Position numbers and translations under genes: made by a program
The notes under the pieces: model-generated
The model's database searches: none
What the model was told of the DNA's origin: nothing
What the model saw: the letters and a program-made list of their open reading frames with translations, nothing else
DNA from: Endozoicomonas gorgoniicola
Lineage (GTDB): Bacteria > Pseudomonadota > Gammaproteobacteria > Pseudomonadales > Endozoicomonadaceae
Direction: 5' to 3'
Assembly (NCBI RefSeq): GCF_025562715.2
Contig: NZ_JAPFCC010000001.1
Coordinates: 4,516,501 to 4,580,500 of the forward strand
DNA length: 64,000 nt
Part shown: in pieces, positions 18,954-26,803 of the stretch
Position numbering within the stretch: the first letter of the stretch is position 1
How the letters are laid out: every line of letters starts with the position of its first letter

Positions 18954-20321
18954 ATGACAACAGATACACACTTTGACTATCTGGTAATTGGTGGTGGCAG
19001 CGGCGGCATCGGTACGGCAAACCGTGCCGCCATGCACGGTGCCAAAGTAGGTCTGATTGAAGCTAAATACCTCGGCGGTACTTGCGTGAATGTTGGATGT
19101 GTTCCTAAAAAAGCCATGTGGTTTGCCGGTCAGATATCCGATGCGGTGAAGTATGGCCCGGATTATGGCTTTGATCTTGACCATGATTCTGTACTTAAAA
19201 ACTTCAGCTGGAAAAAACTGGTTGAAAGTCGCGAAGCGTATATTGGTCGCATTCATCAGTCTTATGATCGGGTACTGGGCAACAACAACGTTACGGTTAT
19301 TAACGGCTATGGTCGTTTTGTTGATGCAAAAACCGTTGAAGTCAATGGTGTACAGTACACCGCTAACCACATCACGATTGCCACCGGTGGTGAGCCAGCC
19401 ATTCCACAGGTTCCCGGAGCTGAATACGGCATTGACTCTGATGGCTTCTTTGATTTGAACGACCGCCCTGAACGGGTTGCAGTTTTGGGGGCTGGATATA
19501 TCGCAGTGGAGCTGGCAGGCGTACTTCATGCACTGGGCAGTGAAACGCATCTGCTGGTTCGAAGACATAAGCCTCTGCGCAGTTTTGATGACATGTTGTC
19601 TGATACGCTGGTGGACATCATGGCAGCAGAAGGCCCGGCCCTGCATACGCATTCCGTACCAAAAGAAATCACCAAAGAAAACGACGGTAGCCTGACGGTT
19701 CATCTGGAAGATGGTAACAGCCTGAACGTCGACACAGTCATCTGGGCAGTGGGACGGAAACCTCACACTCATAGCATTAATCTCGAAGCCGCAGGTGTTG
19801 AGACCGATCAGCGTGGTTATATCGCTGTGGATAAATTCCAGAATACCAATGTACCGGGCATTTATGCGGTGGGTGACAACATTGGCAAGATAGAACTGAC
19901 ACCTGTTGCCGTAGCGGCTGGTCGTCGCTTGTCTGAGCGACTGTTTAATAACAAGCCGGAAGAACACCTGAATTATGACAATGTAGCGACCGTTGTCTTC
20001 AGCCACCCTACCATTGGAACCGTTGGCCTGACTGAAAAAGAAGCCGTTGAACGTTACGGTGAAGATAATATCAAAGTGTATGGCAGTGGCTTCACTGCGA
20101 TGTACTCAGCCCTGACCAGTCATCGACAGCCCAGCAAAATGAAGCTGGTAACGGCTGGCAGAGAAGAGAAAATTGTGGGCATTCACTGTATCGGACACGG
20201 TTCTGATGAAATGCTGCAAGGCTTTGCTGTTGCCTTAAAAATGGGGGCAACTAAGGCAGATTTTGACAATACCGTTGCGATTCATCCAACGTCAGCGGAA
20301 GAGTTTGTTACCATGCGGTAG
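18954..20321 (+). CDS. gorA: Glutathione-disulfide reductase
   Basis: Reduces glutathione disulfide with NADPH, keeping the cytoplasm reduced. It has 455 residues (E. coli Gor 450). It shows the FAD-binding GGGSGGIGTA, the redox disulfide GGTCVNVGCVPKK, a second Rossmann motif GAGYIAVELAG and the C-terminal active-site HPTSAEEF. The frame is open further upstream, but ATG 18954 is chosen because GGGAG precedes it by 8 nt and the FAD motif then sits at the usual distance. A strong terminator follows at 20420. Confidence 0.96.
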   Translation: MTTDTHFDYLVIGGGSGGIGTANRAAMHGAKVGLIEAKYLGGTCVNVGCVPKKAMWFAGQISDAVKYGPDYGFDLDHDSVLKNFSWKKLVESREAYIGRIHQSYDRVLGNNNVTVINGYGRFVDAKTVEVNGVQYTANHITIATGGEPAIPQVPGAEYGIDSDGFFDLNDRPERVAVLGAGYIAVELAGVLHALGSETHLLVRRHKPLRSFDDMLSDTLVDIMAAEGPALHTHSVPKEITKENDGSLTVHLEDGNSLNVDTVIWAVGRKPHTHSINLEAAGVETDQRGYIAVDKFQNTNVPGIYAVGDNIGKIELTPVAVAAGRRLSERLFNNKPEEHLNYDNVATVVFSHPTIGTVGLTEKEAVERYGEDNIKVYGSGFTAMYSALTSHRQPSKMKLVTAGREEKIVGIHCIGHGSDEMLQGFAVALKMGATKADFDNTVAIHPTSAEEFVTMR

Positions 20322-20419
20322 TGAATTTTTTGGTTGACCGTAAAACTTCCGTCAACTGGTAAAAATTTGGTCAACTAGGAAAATATTGGTCAACTTCACC
20401 CAGTTGAACTACCCTCCAT

Positions 20420-20447
20420 AGGAGTACTCTACAGTACTCCTTTTTTG
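20420..20447 (+). terminator. Rho-independent terminator after gorA
   Basis: GGAGTACT-ctac-AGTACTCC stem (plus a flanking A-T pair) followed by a run of six T, GTTT and more T. Upstream, GTCAACT-like words recur several times between 20345 and 20400. Confidence 0.85.
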
Positions 20448-20489
20448 TTTTTTAGTCCCCTGTTTTCTACTGTATTGAGAATGTGCCTG

Positions 20490-21032
20490 ATGTCAGTTGC
20501 TCCCAAACTTAGCTACGAAGCTTGGCAAGCTTTCGTTGAAAAGAATGGATATCGAGGATACATCACCAACCGGAATTTCAGCTCACATGCTACCTCATCA
20601 GAGTGGTATAGTTTCAAAAATGAACGCATGATTTTCTCTGCATCTCCGTCTGAGAAGAGGCATCACTTTAACCTTGAGTTTGAGGATGAGGTTTCATCGT
20701 ACTTTGATCAATTTCCAATTCATCCTGAAATCAGTGAGCGAGTCTGCAGGCAGAATGGTTTAAGGCACCATCTTAACGGTGAATTTGTTGTAACAGTGGA
20801 TGCACTAAAAGTCTTGTCTGATCGAGATGATGCTACCTGTGATTCTGTCAAGGCGGACAGTGACCTGCATCCTGAACTTACCACTCTTACTAAAACCCAA
20901 TACCGAAGACTTCAAGAAAAATTATTAATAGAAATGCTCTCAGGTTTAGAGTTCTTAAAACATGAACGTTCGGTAAAATATTTAGCGTCGGCGCAGCCAA
21001 CCCCGTCAGGCACACAATTTAAACCTGCCTGA
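20490..21032 (+). CDS. TnsA-like endonuclease-domain protein, probably a remnant
   Basis: A protein of about 180 residues resembling the N-terminal domain of TnsA, the Tn7 endonuclease that cuts transposon 5' ends. The matching stretch is LEFEDEVSSYFDQFPIHPE, corresponding by memory to an LEWESSVLDIREQFP-like run in Tn7 TnsA, followed by a G-x-x-HH segment. The region that holds the first catalytic acidic residue in TnsA looks shortened, and no clear QVK motif follows, so activity is doubtful. Start ATG 20490 is preferred (GAGA 9 nt upstream); ATG 20481 or further upstream is possible. No tnsB, tnsC or tniQ is near. An IS4-type element lies immediately downstream and may have replaced the natural C-terminus. 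Confidence 0.5.
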   Translation: MSVAPKLSYEAWQAFVEKNGYRGYITNRNFSSHATSSEWYSFKNERMIFSASPSEKRHHFNLEFEDEVSSYFDQFPIHPEISERVCRQNGLRHHLNGEFVVTVDALKVLSDRDDATCDSVKADSDLHPELTTLTKTQYRRLQEKLLIEMLSGLEFLKHERSVKYLASAQPTPSGTQFKPA

Positions 21033-21061
21033 ACCGTTTAAATCATTGGTTCTGAGTTCAT

Positions 21062-22387
21062 TTATGTCGTTTTTCCAAAAAAACTATCCGAACGTTCGTT
21101 TTTATCCGGCAATTTCAGCTCTAATTTTTGCTCATATCGGTTCCAGCAGCCACGAATTCGAAACTGCGGAATAATCCAAAACAGCGCGCGCCTAAGCATT
21201 CCGGCCGTGACTGTATGGGGGTTCCTCCAGGCAGTTTTGGCCAACGCAATGGCCGCAGGATTTTGACAAATGGTCAGCAATTGCACCAGCGCATACCCTG
21301 CCATTTTAATGTGCATCCATCGTAACAGCGTTCTGAGTTTCTGCTGCCATAAATGCTTGCATCCAAACTCGTGTTTAAGTTGCTGGAACATAGGCTCTAT
21401 AGGCCACCTGAGCGAGTAGGCTAATAGCACTTCATCGGCTTTCAGGTCAGGATTTGTGGACAGAAATAGTTTGGTTTCTGTTTCTCCCTTGTCGTTTTCA
21501 AAACGACTCCAGACGACTCGGACAATACGGCCTTTCAAAAAACGAGCCCGGCAAATACAGGAACGAAAAGAGACAGTCCGGTTCTTTCTGTAAAGCCAGA
21601 GAGTCATCTTGGTCTCTGGTAATTTCTCTACTTCCTCAGGTGTCATTTTGACACCATACTTACGCTTGCGGCCTTTCCTTTTGAAAGGAGAGGGAGGAAG
21701 TGCATCGACTGGAAGCGCATAAAGTGCCCGGTTTTTGGGTATATGACCAATGACCTCATACCCAAGCTCAAGCGCGGGCTGCATCATGGTGTGATTCATA
21801 AACCAGCAGTCAGTGAGTAGCCGAAAAGCTCGCCCCTGAAGAGTCTGCCGTACAGATTTCAGCATGGCCTTTGCAATTTTAAGTTTACTGATATTGCCTG
21901 ATTTAGGTGATGGAAATGCCATCACTGGAACCGCAGTATGCACCTTGTCTGATGGTCTCTGGAAAGGAATAGCCAGAAAGACCCAGCATTGACCAAGAAG
22001 ATAAGTACACCGGTTCTTTTTCTTGCTGTGTTGGTGATGTATTCGGCATGCCGGTGCTTTGTCAGAGCAACGTTCGAGTGTCAGGTCGTCAAGAATCAGG
22101 GGAATGGTCTGACCGTCAGGCACTTTAGAACTGACCAGCAATATCAGACGATGCGCCAGGTTTCGCCAACGCCACTTACCTTGAGAGACCCAATGATGGT
22201 AGCTGTTCCAGAAATTCTCGTAGTGGATCGTCAGGAGAGCCTGTGTAACAAAGCCTTCGCCAGAAAGCATGCCACCCAGAAGTAACTCACAGAACGTTGG
22301 TGCCGCAAGTGGTGATAGCGCTTTTGCAAGAAATGTCGTATATAAAGAAAGCTCTCGAAGGATTACTTTCTGATCTGAAGTGAGCAT
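21062..22387 (-). CDS. IS4-superfamily DDE transposase
   Basis: A 441-residue transposase. Acidic residues sit in LILDDLTLER and LLTDCWFMN. The diagnostic IS4 signature Y-x2-R-x3-E-x6-K is exact in YSLRWPIEPMFQQLK. The C-terminus is basic. The frame is full length without interruptions, so it may be active. It lies between the TnsA-like fragment and transketolase, antisense to the former. The start ATG at 22387 is preceded by AGGA within the loop of a hairpin (22389-22422). Confidence 0.9.
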   Translation of the reverse strand: MLTSDQKVILRELSLYTTFLAKALSPLAAPTFCELLLGGMLSGEGFVTQALLTIHYENFWNSYHHWVSQGKWRWRNLAHRLILLVSSKVPDGQTIPLILDDLTLERCSDKAPACRIHHQHSKKKNRCTYLLGQCWVFLAIPFQRPSDKVHTAVPVMAFPSPKSGNISKLKIAKAMLKSVRQTLQGRAFRLLTDCWFMNHTMMQPALELGYEVIGHIPKNRALYALPVDALPPSPFKRKGRKRKYGVKMTPEEVEKLPETKMTLWLYRKNRTVSFRSCICRARFLKGRIVRVVWSRFENDKGETETKLFLSTNPDLKADEVLLAYSLRWPIEPMFQQLKHEFGCKHLWQQKLRTLLRWMHIKMAGYALVQLLTICQNPAAIALAKTAWRNPHTVTAGMLRRALFWIIPQFRIRGCWNRYEQKLELKLPDKNERSDSFFGKTT

Positions 22388-22388
22388 G

Positions 22389-22422
22389 GCAACCGCTTTT
22401 TCCTGGTAGATGAAGCGGTTGC
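22389..22422 (-). promoter_or_regulatory. Hairpin over the transposase ribosome-binding site
   Basis: GCAACCGCTT (22389-22398) and AAGCGGTTGC (22413-22422) form a perfect 10-bp stem ending one base before the transposase ATG. AGGA lies in the loop on the coding strand. Several insertion sequences use such hairpins to block translation of transcripts reading in from outside; that role is inferred here. Confidence 0.55.
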
Positions 22423-22626
22423 TTAACCTATTTCGGCATCAAAAAATACAAAACGTTAGTACTTATAATTCTCTAAACTCGAGTCCATTATTGATACGGA
22501 TCAATAACTATGCAGGCTGTCAGGAGTGCTTGCCCGGTAGTGTCTGGTGGGTGTTTTTATCTGTAGTTTTCGGGTTTTAACTGTTATTTAACATATTCAT
22601 TTTGTGGCAGGTTGTTAGTCTTGAAA

Positions 22627-22653
22627 AAAGGGCTTCAATTCAGAAGCCCTTTT
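22627..22653 (-). terminator. Rho-independent terminator of transketolase
   Basis: On the minus strand AAAAGGGCTTC and its complement GAAGCCCTTTT form a 10-bp stem with a 6-nt loop, followed by a T-run. Confidence 0.88.
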
Positions 22654-22675
22654 ATACGACAAGATGTGTTGGAAA

Positions 22676-24673
22676 TTAGTCCAGCATATCTTCAGCAGCC
22701 GCCACAATGTTATCGACAGTAAATCCAAAGAACGGGAACAGGTCACCGGCTGGCGCAGACTCACCGAAAGAAGTCATGCCGATAATGCGACCGTCCAGAC
22801 CTACGTACTTGTACCAGAAGTCAGCGTGAGCGGCTTCGATAGCGATACGGGCCGGAACTTCCAGAGGCAGAACCTGTTGCTTGTATTCAGCATCCTGAGC
22901 GTCGAACACTTCAGTAGAAGGCATGGATACAACGCGAACCTTGCGACCCTGTTCGGTCAGTCTGGCTTCGGCGTTCATAGCCAGTTCGATCTCAGAACCA
23001 GTGGCGATGAGGATCAGCTCTGGCGTACCTGCACAGTCTTTCAGAATGTAACCGCCACGGGCGATGTTAGCGATTTTCTCTTCATCACGAGCCATGCAAG
23101 GCAGACCCTGACGGGAGAAGATCAACGCGCTTGGGCCGTCGTTACGCTCGATGGCGTACTTCCACGCTACGGCAGATTCAACGGTGTCGCATGGACGCCA
23201 GGTGTTCATGTTGGGTGTGGAGCGCAGGTTAGCCAGTTGTTCGATGGGCTGGTGGGTCGGACCGTCTTCGCCCAGACCGATGGAGTCGTGGGTATAAACG
23301 AAGATGGAACGCTGCTTCATCAGGGCAGCCATGCGAACGGCGTTACGGGCGTACTCCATGAAGATCAGGAAGGTGGCGCCGTAAGGTACGAACCCACCGT
23401 GCAGGGCGATACCGTTCATCATGGCGCTCATGCCAAATTCGCGCACGCCGTAGTACAGGTAGTTACCGGCAGCGTCGTCTTTCTCAACGCCTTTGCAACC
23501 GCTCCACAGAGTCAGGTTGGAGCCGGCCAGGTCGGCAGAGCCGCCCAGCAGTTCTGGCAGTAGAGGACCATAAGCATTCAGGGTGTTCTGGGACGCTTTA
23601 CGGCTGGCGACTTTCTCGGCTTTTTCCTGACACTCACGAATGTAAGCGTCGGCTTTTTCAGAGAAGTCTGCTGGCAGTTCGCCACTCATACGACGCTTGA
23701 ATTCAGCAGCCAGCTCCGGATGAGCTGCAGCGTAAGCTGCGAATTTCTCGTTCCAGTCTGCTTCTTTAGCAGCACCGGCTTTCTTCGCATCCCAGCCTTC
23801 GTAAACGTTGGCAGGCACTTCGAAAGCACCATGGTTCCAGCCCAGACGCTCGCGAGTCAGTTTGATCTCGTCATCGCCCAGAGGCGCACCGTGGCACTCT
23901 TCCTTGCCTTCCTTGTTAGGAGAGCCGAAGCCGATAACGGTCTTGCAGCAGATCAGGGTTGGCTTGTCAGTTTCCGCACGACCGGCTTCGATGGCAGCCT
24001 TGATGGCTTCCGGATCATGACCGTCAACATTTGGAACAACGTGCCAGTTGTAGGATTCAAAACGTTTAACGGTGTCGTCGGTGAACCAGCCTTCTACTTC
24101 ACCGTCGATGGAAATGCCGTTGTCATCGTAGAAGGCAATCAGCTTACCCAGACCCAGAGTACCAGCCAGGGAGCAGGACTCGTGGGAGATGCCTTCCATC
24201 ATGCAGCCGTCGCCCATGAATACGTAGGTGTAGTGGTCTACGATGTCATGGCCTTCACGGTTGAACTGACCTGCCAGTGCTTTTTCAGCAGCAGCAAAAC
24301 CAACGGCGTTGGCAATACCCTGACCCAGCGGGCCAGTAGTGGTTTCGATACCAGGTGCATAACCGTATTCCGGGTGACCGGCGGTTTTAGAATGCAGCTG
24401 GCGGAAGTTTTTCAGGTCTTCGATGGATACATCGTAACCAGAAAGGTGCAGCAGGGAGTACAGAAGCATGGAGCCGTGTCCATTAGACAGGACAAAACGG
24501 TCACGGTCGGCCCACTCCGGGTTAACCGGGTTGTGGTTCATGTAGTCGCGCCACAGCACTTCGGCGATATCGGCCATACCCATTGGGGCGCCAGGGTGTC
24601 CGGATTTGGCTTTTTGGACGGCATCCATGCTCAGGGCACGGATGGCATTGGCTAGCTCACGACGTGGAGACAT
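22676..24673 (-). CDS. tktA: Transketolase
   Basis: Thiamine-diphosphate enzyme of the pentose phosphate pathway that transfers two-carbon units between sugar phosphates. 665 residues, as in E. coli TktA (663). Motifs: SGHPGAPMGMADIAEVLW near the N-terminus, the TPP motif GDGCMMEGISHE, AFYDDNGISIDG, the pyrimidine-binding region with GLGEDGPTHQPIEQLA, and a C-terminal IGMTSFGESAPAGDLF. ATG 24673 is preceded by CAGGAG 11-12 nt upstream. It stands alone with its own terminator. gap2 or epd, often next to it in relatives, is absent here. Confidence 0.97.
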   Translation of the reverse strand: MSPRRELANAIRALSMDAVQKAKSGHPGAPMGMADIAEVLWRDYMNHNPVNPEWADRDRFVLSNGHGSMLLYSLLHLSGYDVSIEDLKNFRQLHSKTAGHPEYGYAPGIETTTGPLGQGIANAVGFAAAEKALAGQFNREGHDIVDHYTYVFMGDGCMMEGISHESCSLAGTLGLGKLIAFYDDNGISIDGEVEGWFTDDTVKRFESYNWHVVPNVDGHDPEAIKAAIEAGRAETDKPTLICCKTVIGFGSPNKEGKEECHGAPLGDDEIKLTRERLGWNHGAFEVPANVYEGWDAKKAGAAKEADWNEKFAAYAAAHPELAAEFKRRMSGELPADFSEKADAYIRECQEKAEKVASRKASQNTLNAYGPLLPELLGGSADLAGSNLTLWSGCKGVEKDDAAGNYLYYGVREFGMSAMMNGIALHGGFVPYGATFLIFMEYARNAVRMAALMKQRSIFVYTHDSIGLGEDGPTHQPIEQLANLRSTPNMNTWRPCDTVESAVAWKYAIERNDGPSALIFSRQGLPCMARDEEKIANIARGGYILKDCAGTPELILIATGSEIELAMNAEARLTEQGRKVRVVSMPSTEVFDAQDAEYKQQVLPLEVPARIAIEAAHADFWYKYVGLDGRIIGMTSFGESAPAGDLFPFFGFTVDNIVAAAEDMLD

Positions 24674-24902
24674 AGAAATCAGGGCTCCTGATGATCAAGT
24701 CATTAAAATGTGGGAGCGTATTCTAATCGCTATCAGGGCAAAACGGTATTGCAGAAAGCACCAAAAATGATCAAAGGGTGATTTTTGGGAATGTCCGACA
24801 GGCTTCTAGAAAAGACCAGTACTGGTGAAATACACGGGAGGATTGCCGGCCTTGTCACTGCGGTTATTTATACCTGATTGCTACGACCCTAAAGTAGACG
24901 AT

Positions 24903-26051
24903 TCATCGGAATCTCAGGTTATTTCTGCCAAGCTCCTGAATGTTTCTGCAGCCCATCAGCTTCATATCCCTGACCAGTTCGGCGTGCAGGCATGAAAGCG
25001 CCTTCTCTACACCGGCCTGCCCGGCTGCTGCCAGCGCATAAAGGTATAGTCGCCCCCCGGAACAGGCTTTAGCCCCAAGGGAGAGTGCCTTTAATACATG
25101 TGTGCCTCTGCGAATGCCACCGTCACAGATGACGTCGATCTTGTCACCTGTGGCATCGACAATTTCAGCCAGCTGATCAAAAGGCGAGCGTGATCCGTCC
25201 AGCTGACGGCCGCCATGGTTGGAAACCATAATGCCTGCTGCACCGATATCAATGGCTTTTCGGGCATCATGCACCGACATAATGCCTTTGATGATAAACG
25301 GTTTTCCCCAGTATTTAGCCAGTGCTTCGGCATCCTGCCAGTTCATGGACTGATCCAGCATGGTATTAAAATAATTGGCCACTGATAGCGGAATACTGGA
25401 GCCTTCATTCACATAAGCCTGTAACTGAGGGAGTTCGAATTTCTGCCGGAAATAATAGTTGAAAGCCCAGGCGGGATGCAGGGCAAAGCTGATCAGGCTT
25501 TGCAGGGTAGGTTTAGGGGGTACGGTAAAACCTGTCACCAGGTCTCTTTCCCGGTTGCCGCCAACCGTGGTATCAACCGTCAGTGCCATGACATCGAAGT
25601 GAGCGGCTTTGCAGCGATCTATCATGTCTCTGGTCAGCCCTTTGTCTTTATGGACGTAAAGCTGGAACAGTTTTGGCGTTTTAATCAGCGTGCTGATTTC
25701 TTCAATGCTAACGGTACCAAGAGATGATAATCCAAACATGGTTCCAAACTGTTCGGCAGCCCTGCCTACAGCCAGTTCACCTTCGTAATGAAACAGTCGT
25801 TGCAGGGCTGTGGGAGAGAGAAAAAGCGGCATATCCAGTTGTTGCCCGACAACGGTTGTTGATAAATCAACTTCATCGGTTCCCCTGAGTACGTTGGGTA
25901 CAAGATCGCAGCGGTCGAAAGCCAGGGTGTTTTGTTGGCAGGTCTTTTCATCATCAGCGGCACCATCAATGTAATGAAAGATGGGAGACGGCAGACGTCT
26001 TTTAGCCAGTTGGCGAAAGTCATAAACTGAATGGCAGTGTTTCAGTCGCAT
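24903..26051 (-). CDS. lldD: FMN-dependent L-lactate dehydrogenase (alpha-hydroxy-acid oxidase family)
   Basis: Oxidises L-lactate, or a related alpha-hydroxy acid, to the keto acid and passes electrons to the quinone pool at the inner membrane. It has 382 residues (E. coli LldD 396). The catalytic histidine and FMN motif are in SNHGGRQLDGS, phosphate-binding CDGGIRRG follows, and the conserved tyrosine is in LFQLYVHKDK. The stretch replacing the membrane-binding loop (about residues 190-220) is hydrophobic. No lactate permease or LldR regulator is adjacent, so mandelate or glycolate-type substrates remain possible. ATG 26051 has no strong ribosome-binding site. Confidence 0.85.
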   Translation of the reverse strand: MRLKHCHSVYDFRQLAKRRLPSPIFHYIDGAADDEKTCQQNTLAFDRCDLVPNVLRGTDEVDLSTTVVGQQLDMPLFLSPTALQRLFHYEGELAVGRAAEQFGTMFGLSSLGTVSIEEISTLIKTPKLFQLYVHKDKGLTRDMIDRCKAAHFDVMALTVDTTVGGNRERDLVTGFTVPPKPTLQSLISFALHPAWAFNYYFRQKFELPQLQAYVNEGSSIPLSVANYFNTMLDQSMNWQDAEALAKYWGKPFIIKGIMSVHDARKAIDIGAAGIMVSNHGGRQLDGSRSPFDQLAEIVDATGDKIDVICDGGIRRGTHVLKALSLGAKACSGGRLYLYALAAAGQAGVEKALSCLHAELVRDMKLMGCRNIQELGRNNLRFR

Positions 26052-26226
26052 GGGTTAGCCAGCCTGAAGGTGCAAAGCAATCGTTATAGAAGGTAGTAGT
26101 TATAGAGGGTTTTCAGGAAACGGGGTGACTATTTTCTTTCAGAAGGTTTTTTTCAGAAGAGCTGTTGCTGATGAGTTGTTGAGGGATAGCTGCCGGGGAG
26201 TGCTTTTCAGGGGGGGGAGATAAAAC

Positions 26227-26252
26227 AAAGGCAGCTTAAGGAAGCTGCCTTT
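26227..26252 (-). terminator. Rho-independent terminator of the cold shock gene
   Basis: An 11-bp perfect stem AAAGGCAGCTT/AAGCTGCCTTT with a 4-nt loop, followed on the minus strand by a T-rich TTTGTTTT run. Confidence 0.88.
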
Positions 26253-26269
26253 GGGAGACTGAATCGAAG

Positions 26270-26479
26270 TTACAGAACAACGATGTCTTCAGCCTGAGGA
26301 CCTTTCTGGCCTTGAGTTACGGTGAACTCAACGCGCTGACCTTCTTTCAGGGTTCTGAAACCGTCGCCTTTGATCTGACGAAAGTGAGCGAAAACGTCTG
26401 GTCCGCCATTTTCCTGAGCGATGAAACCAAAACCTTTCTCTTCGTTAAACCACTTAACAGTACCTGTGGAAGTAGACAT
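26270..26479 (-). CDS. cspA: CspA-family cold shock protein
   Basis: A 69-residue single cold-shock domain that binds single-stranded nucleic acid and melts RNA structure. RNP1 (KGFGFI) and RNP2 (VFAHF) are both present, with the family opening TGTVKWFNEEKG. One unusual feature is FRQIKGDG in place of the more common SAIQGDG. The long leader upstream fits post-transcriptional control by temperature, as for other csp genes. The exact csp paralogue cannot be assigned; the symbol denotes the family. Confidence 0.93.
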   Translation of the reverse strand: MSTSTGTVKWFNEEKGFGFIAQENGGPDVFAHFRQIKGDGFRTLKEGQRVEFTVTQGQKGPQAEDIVVL

Positions 26480-26803
26480 ATTTATATCCTGACAGTTGAT
26501 AAATTTGTTTTTGCCTCATTACAAGGCGGTTGAGCTAGAAGTTTTGTTATTGTTTATGAAAAGCAGGATGCGCTACGACACACAGTACATCTGAATTAAA
26601 CATAAAGAACTAAACACACTTTTAACCCAATCATTGTATAGCACTCTATCGAATGCACAATGAGTATTTCTTTCAATGTTCCTCTGGAATTATCCTATCA
26701 GGCACAATTTCAGGGGAAAAATGAGCATTATACCAGTTAAAATTCTCAGCTTCATCGTGTGTATTTCCGCAAGAGCCTGTGCAGACAGGCAGGTTCTTTC
26801 ATT
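26480..26803 (-). promoter_or_regulatory. Promoter and long 5' leader of the cold shock gene
   Basis: 324 bp without a gene. On the minus strand an extended -10 TGGTATAAT (the -10 at 26727-26732) would give a leader of about 240 nt, typical of csp mRNAs. A weaker TGCTATACA lies closer to the gene. I could not identify a cold-box sequence with certainty. Confidence 0.45.

Larger units (their letters stand above)
20990..22470 (-). mobile_element. IS4-superfamily insertion sequence (ends not resolved)
   Basis: Contains one intact transposase gene. Convincing terminal inverted repeats or a target duplication could not be found by eye, so the limits are approximate. A partial inverted match (TTTAGAG...AACGTT, about 20946-20971 against about 22455-22480) is a weak candidate for the ends. 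Confidence 0.4.

Noticed and set aside
18903..20006. Long minus-strand open frame opposite gorA
   Set aside because: Antisense to a complete glutathione reductase with all catalytic motifs.
20940..22485. Terminal inverted repeats of the IS4-type element
   Set aside because: Only a short broken match (TTTAGAG...AACGTT) was found, not enough to fix the ends.
23720..24655. Long plus-strand open frame opposite tktA
   Set aside because: Antisense to transketolase; composition reflects the complementary codon pattern only.
26776..26800. Hairpin GCCTGT/ACAGGC as terminator of the NTT gene
   Set aside because: The stem is short and there is no T-run; too weak to call.
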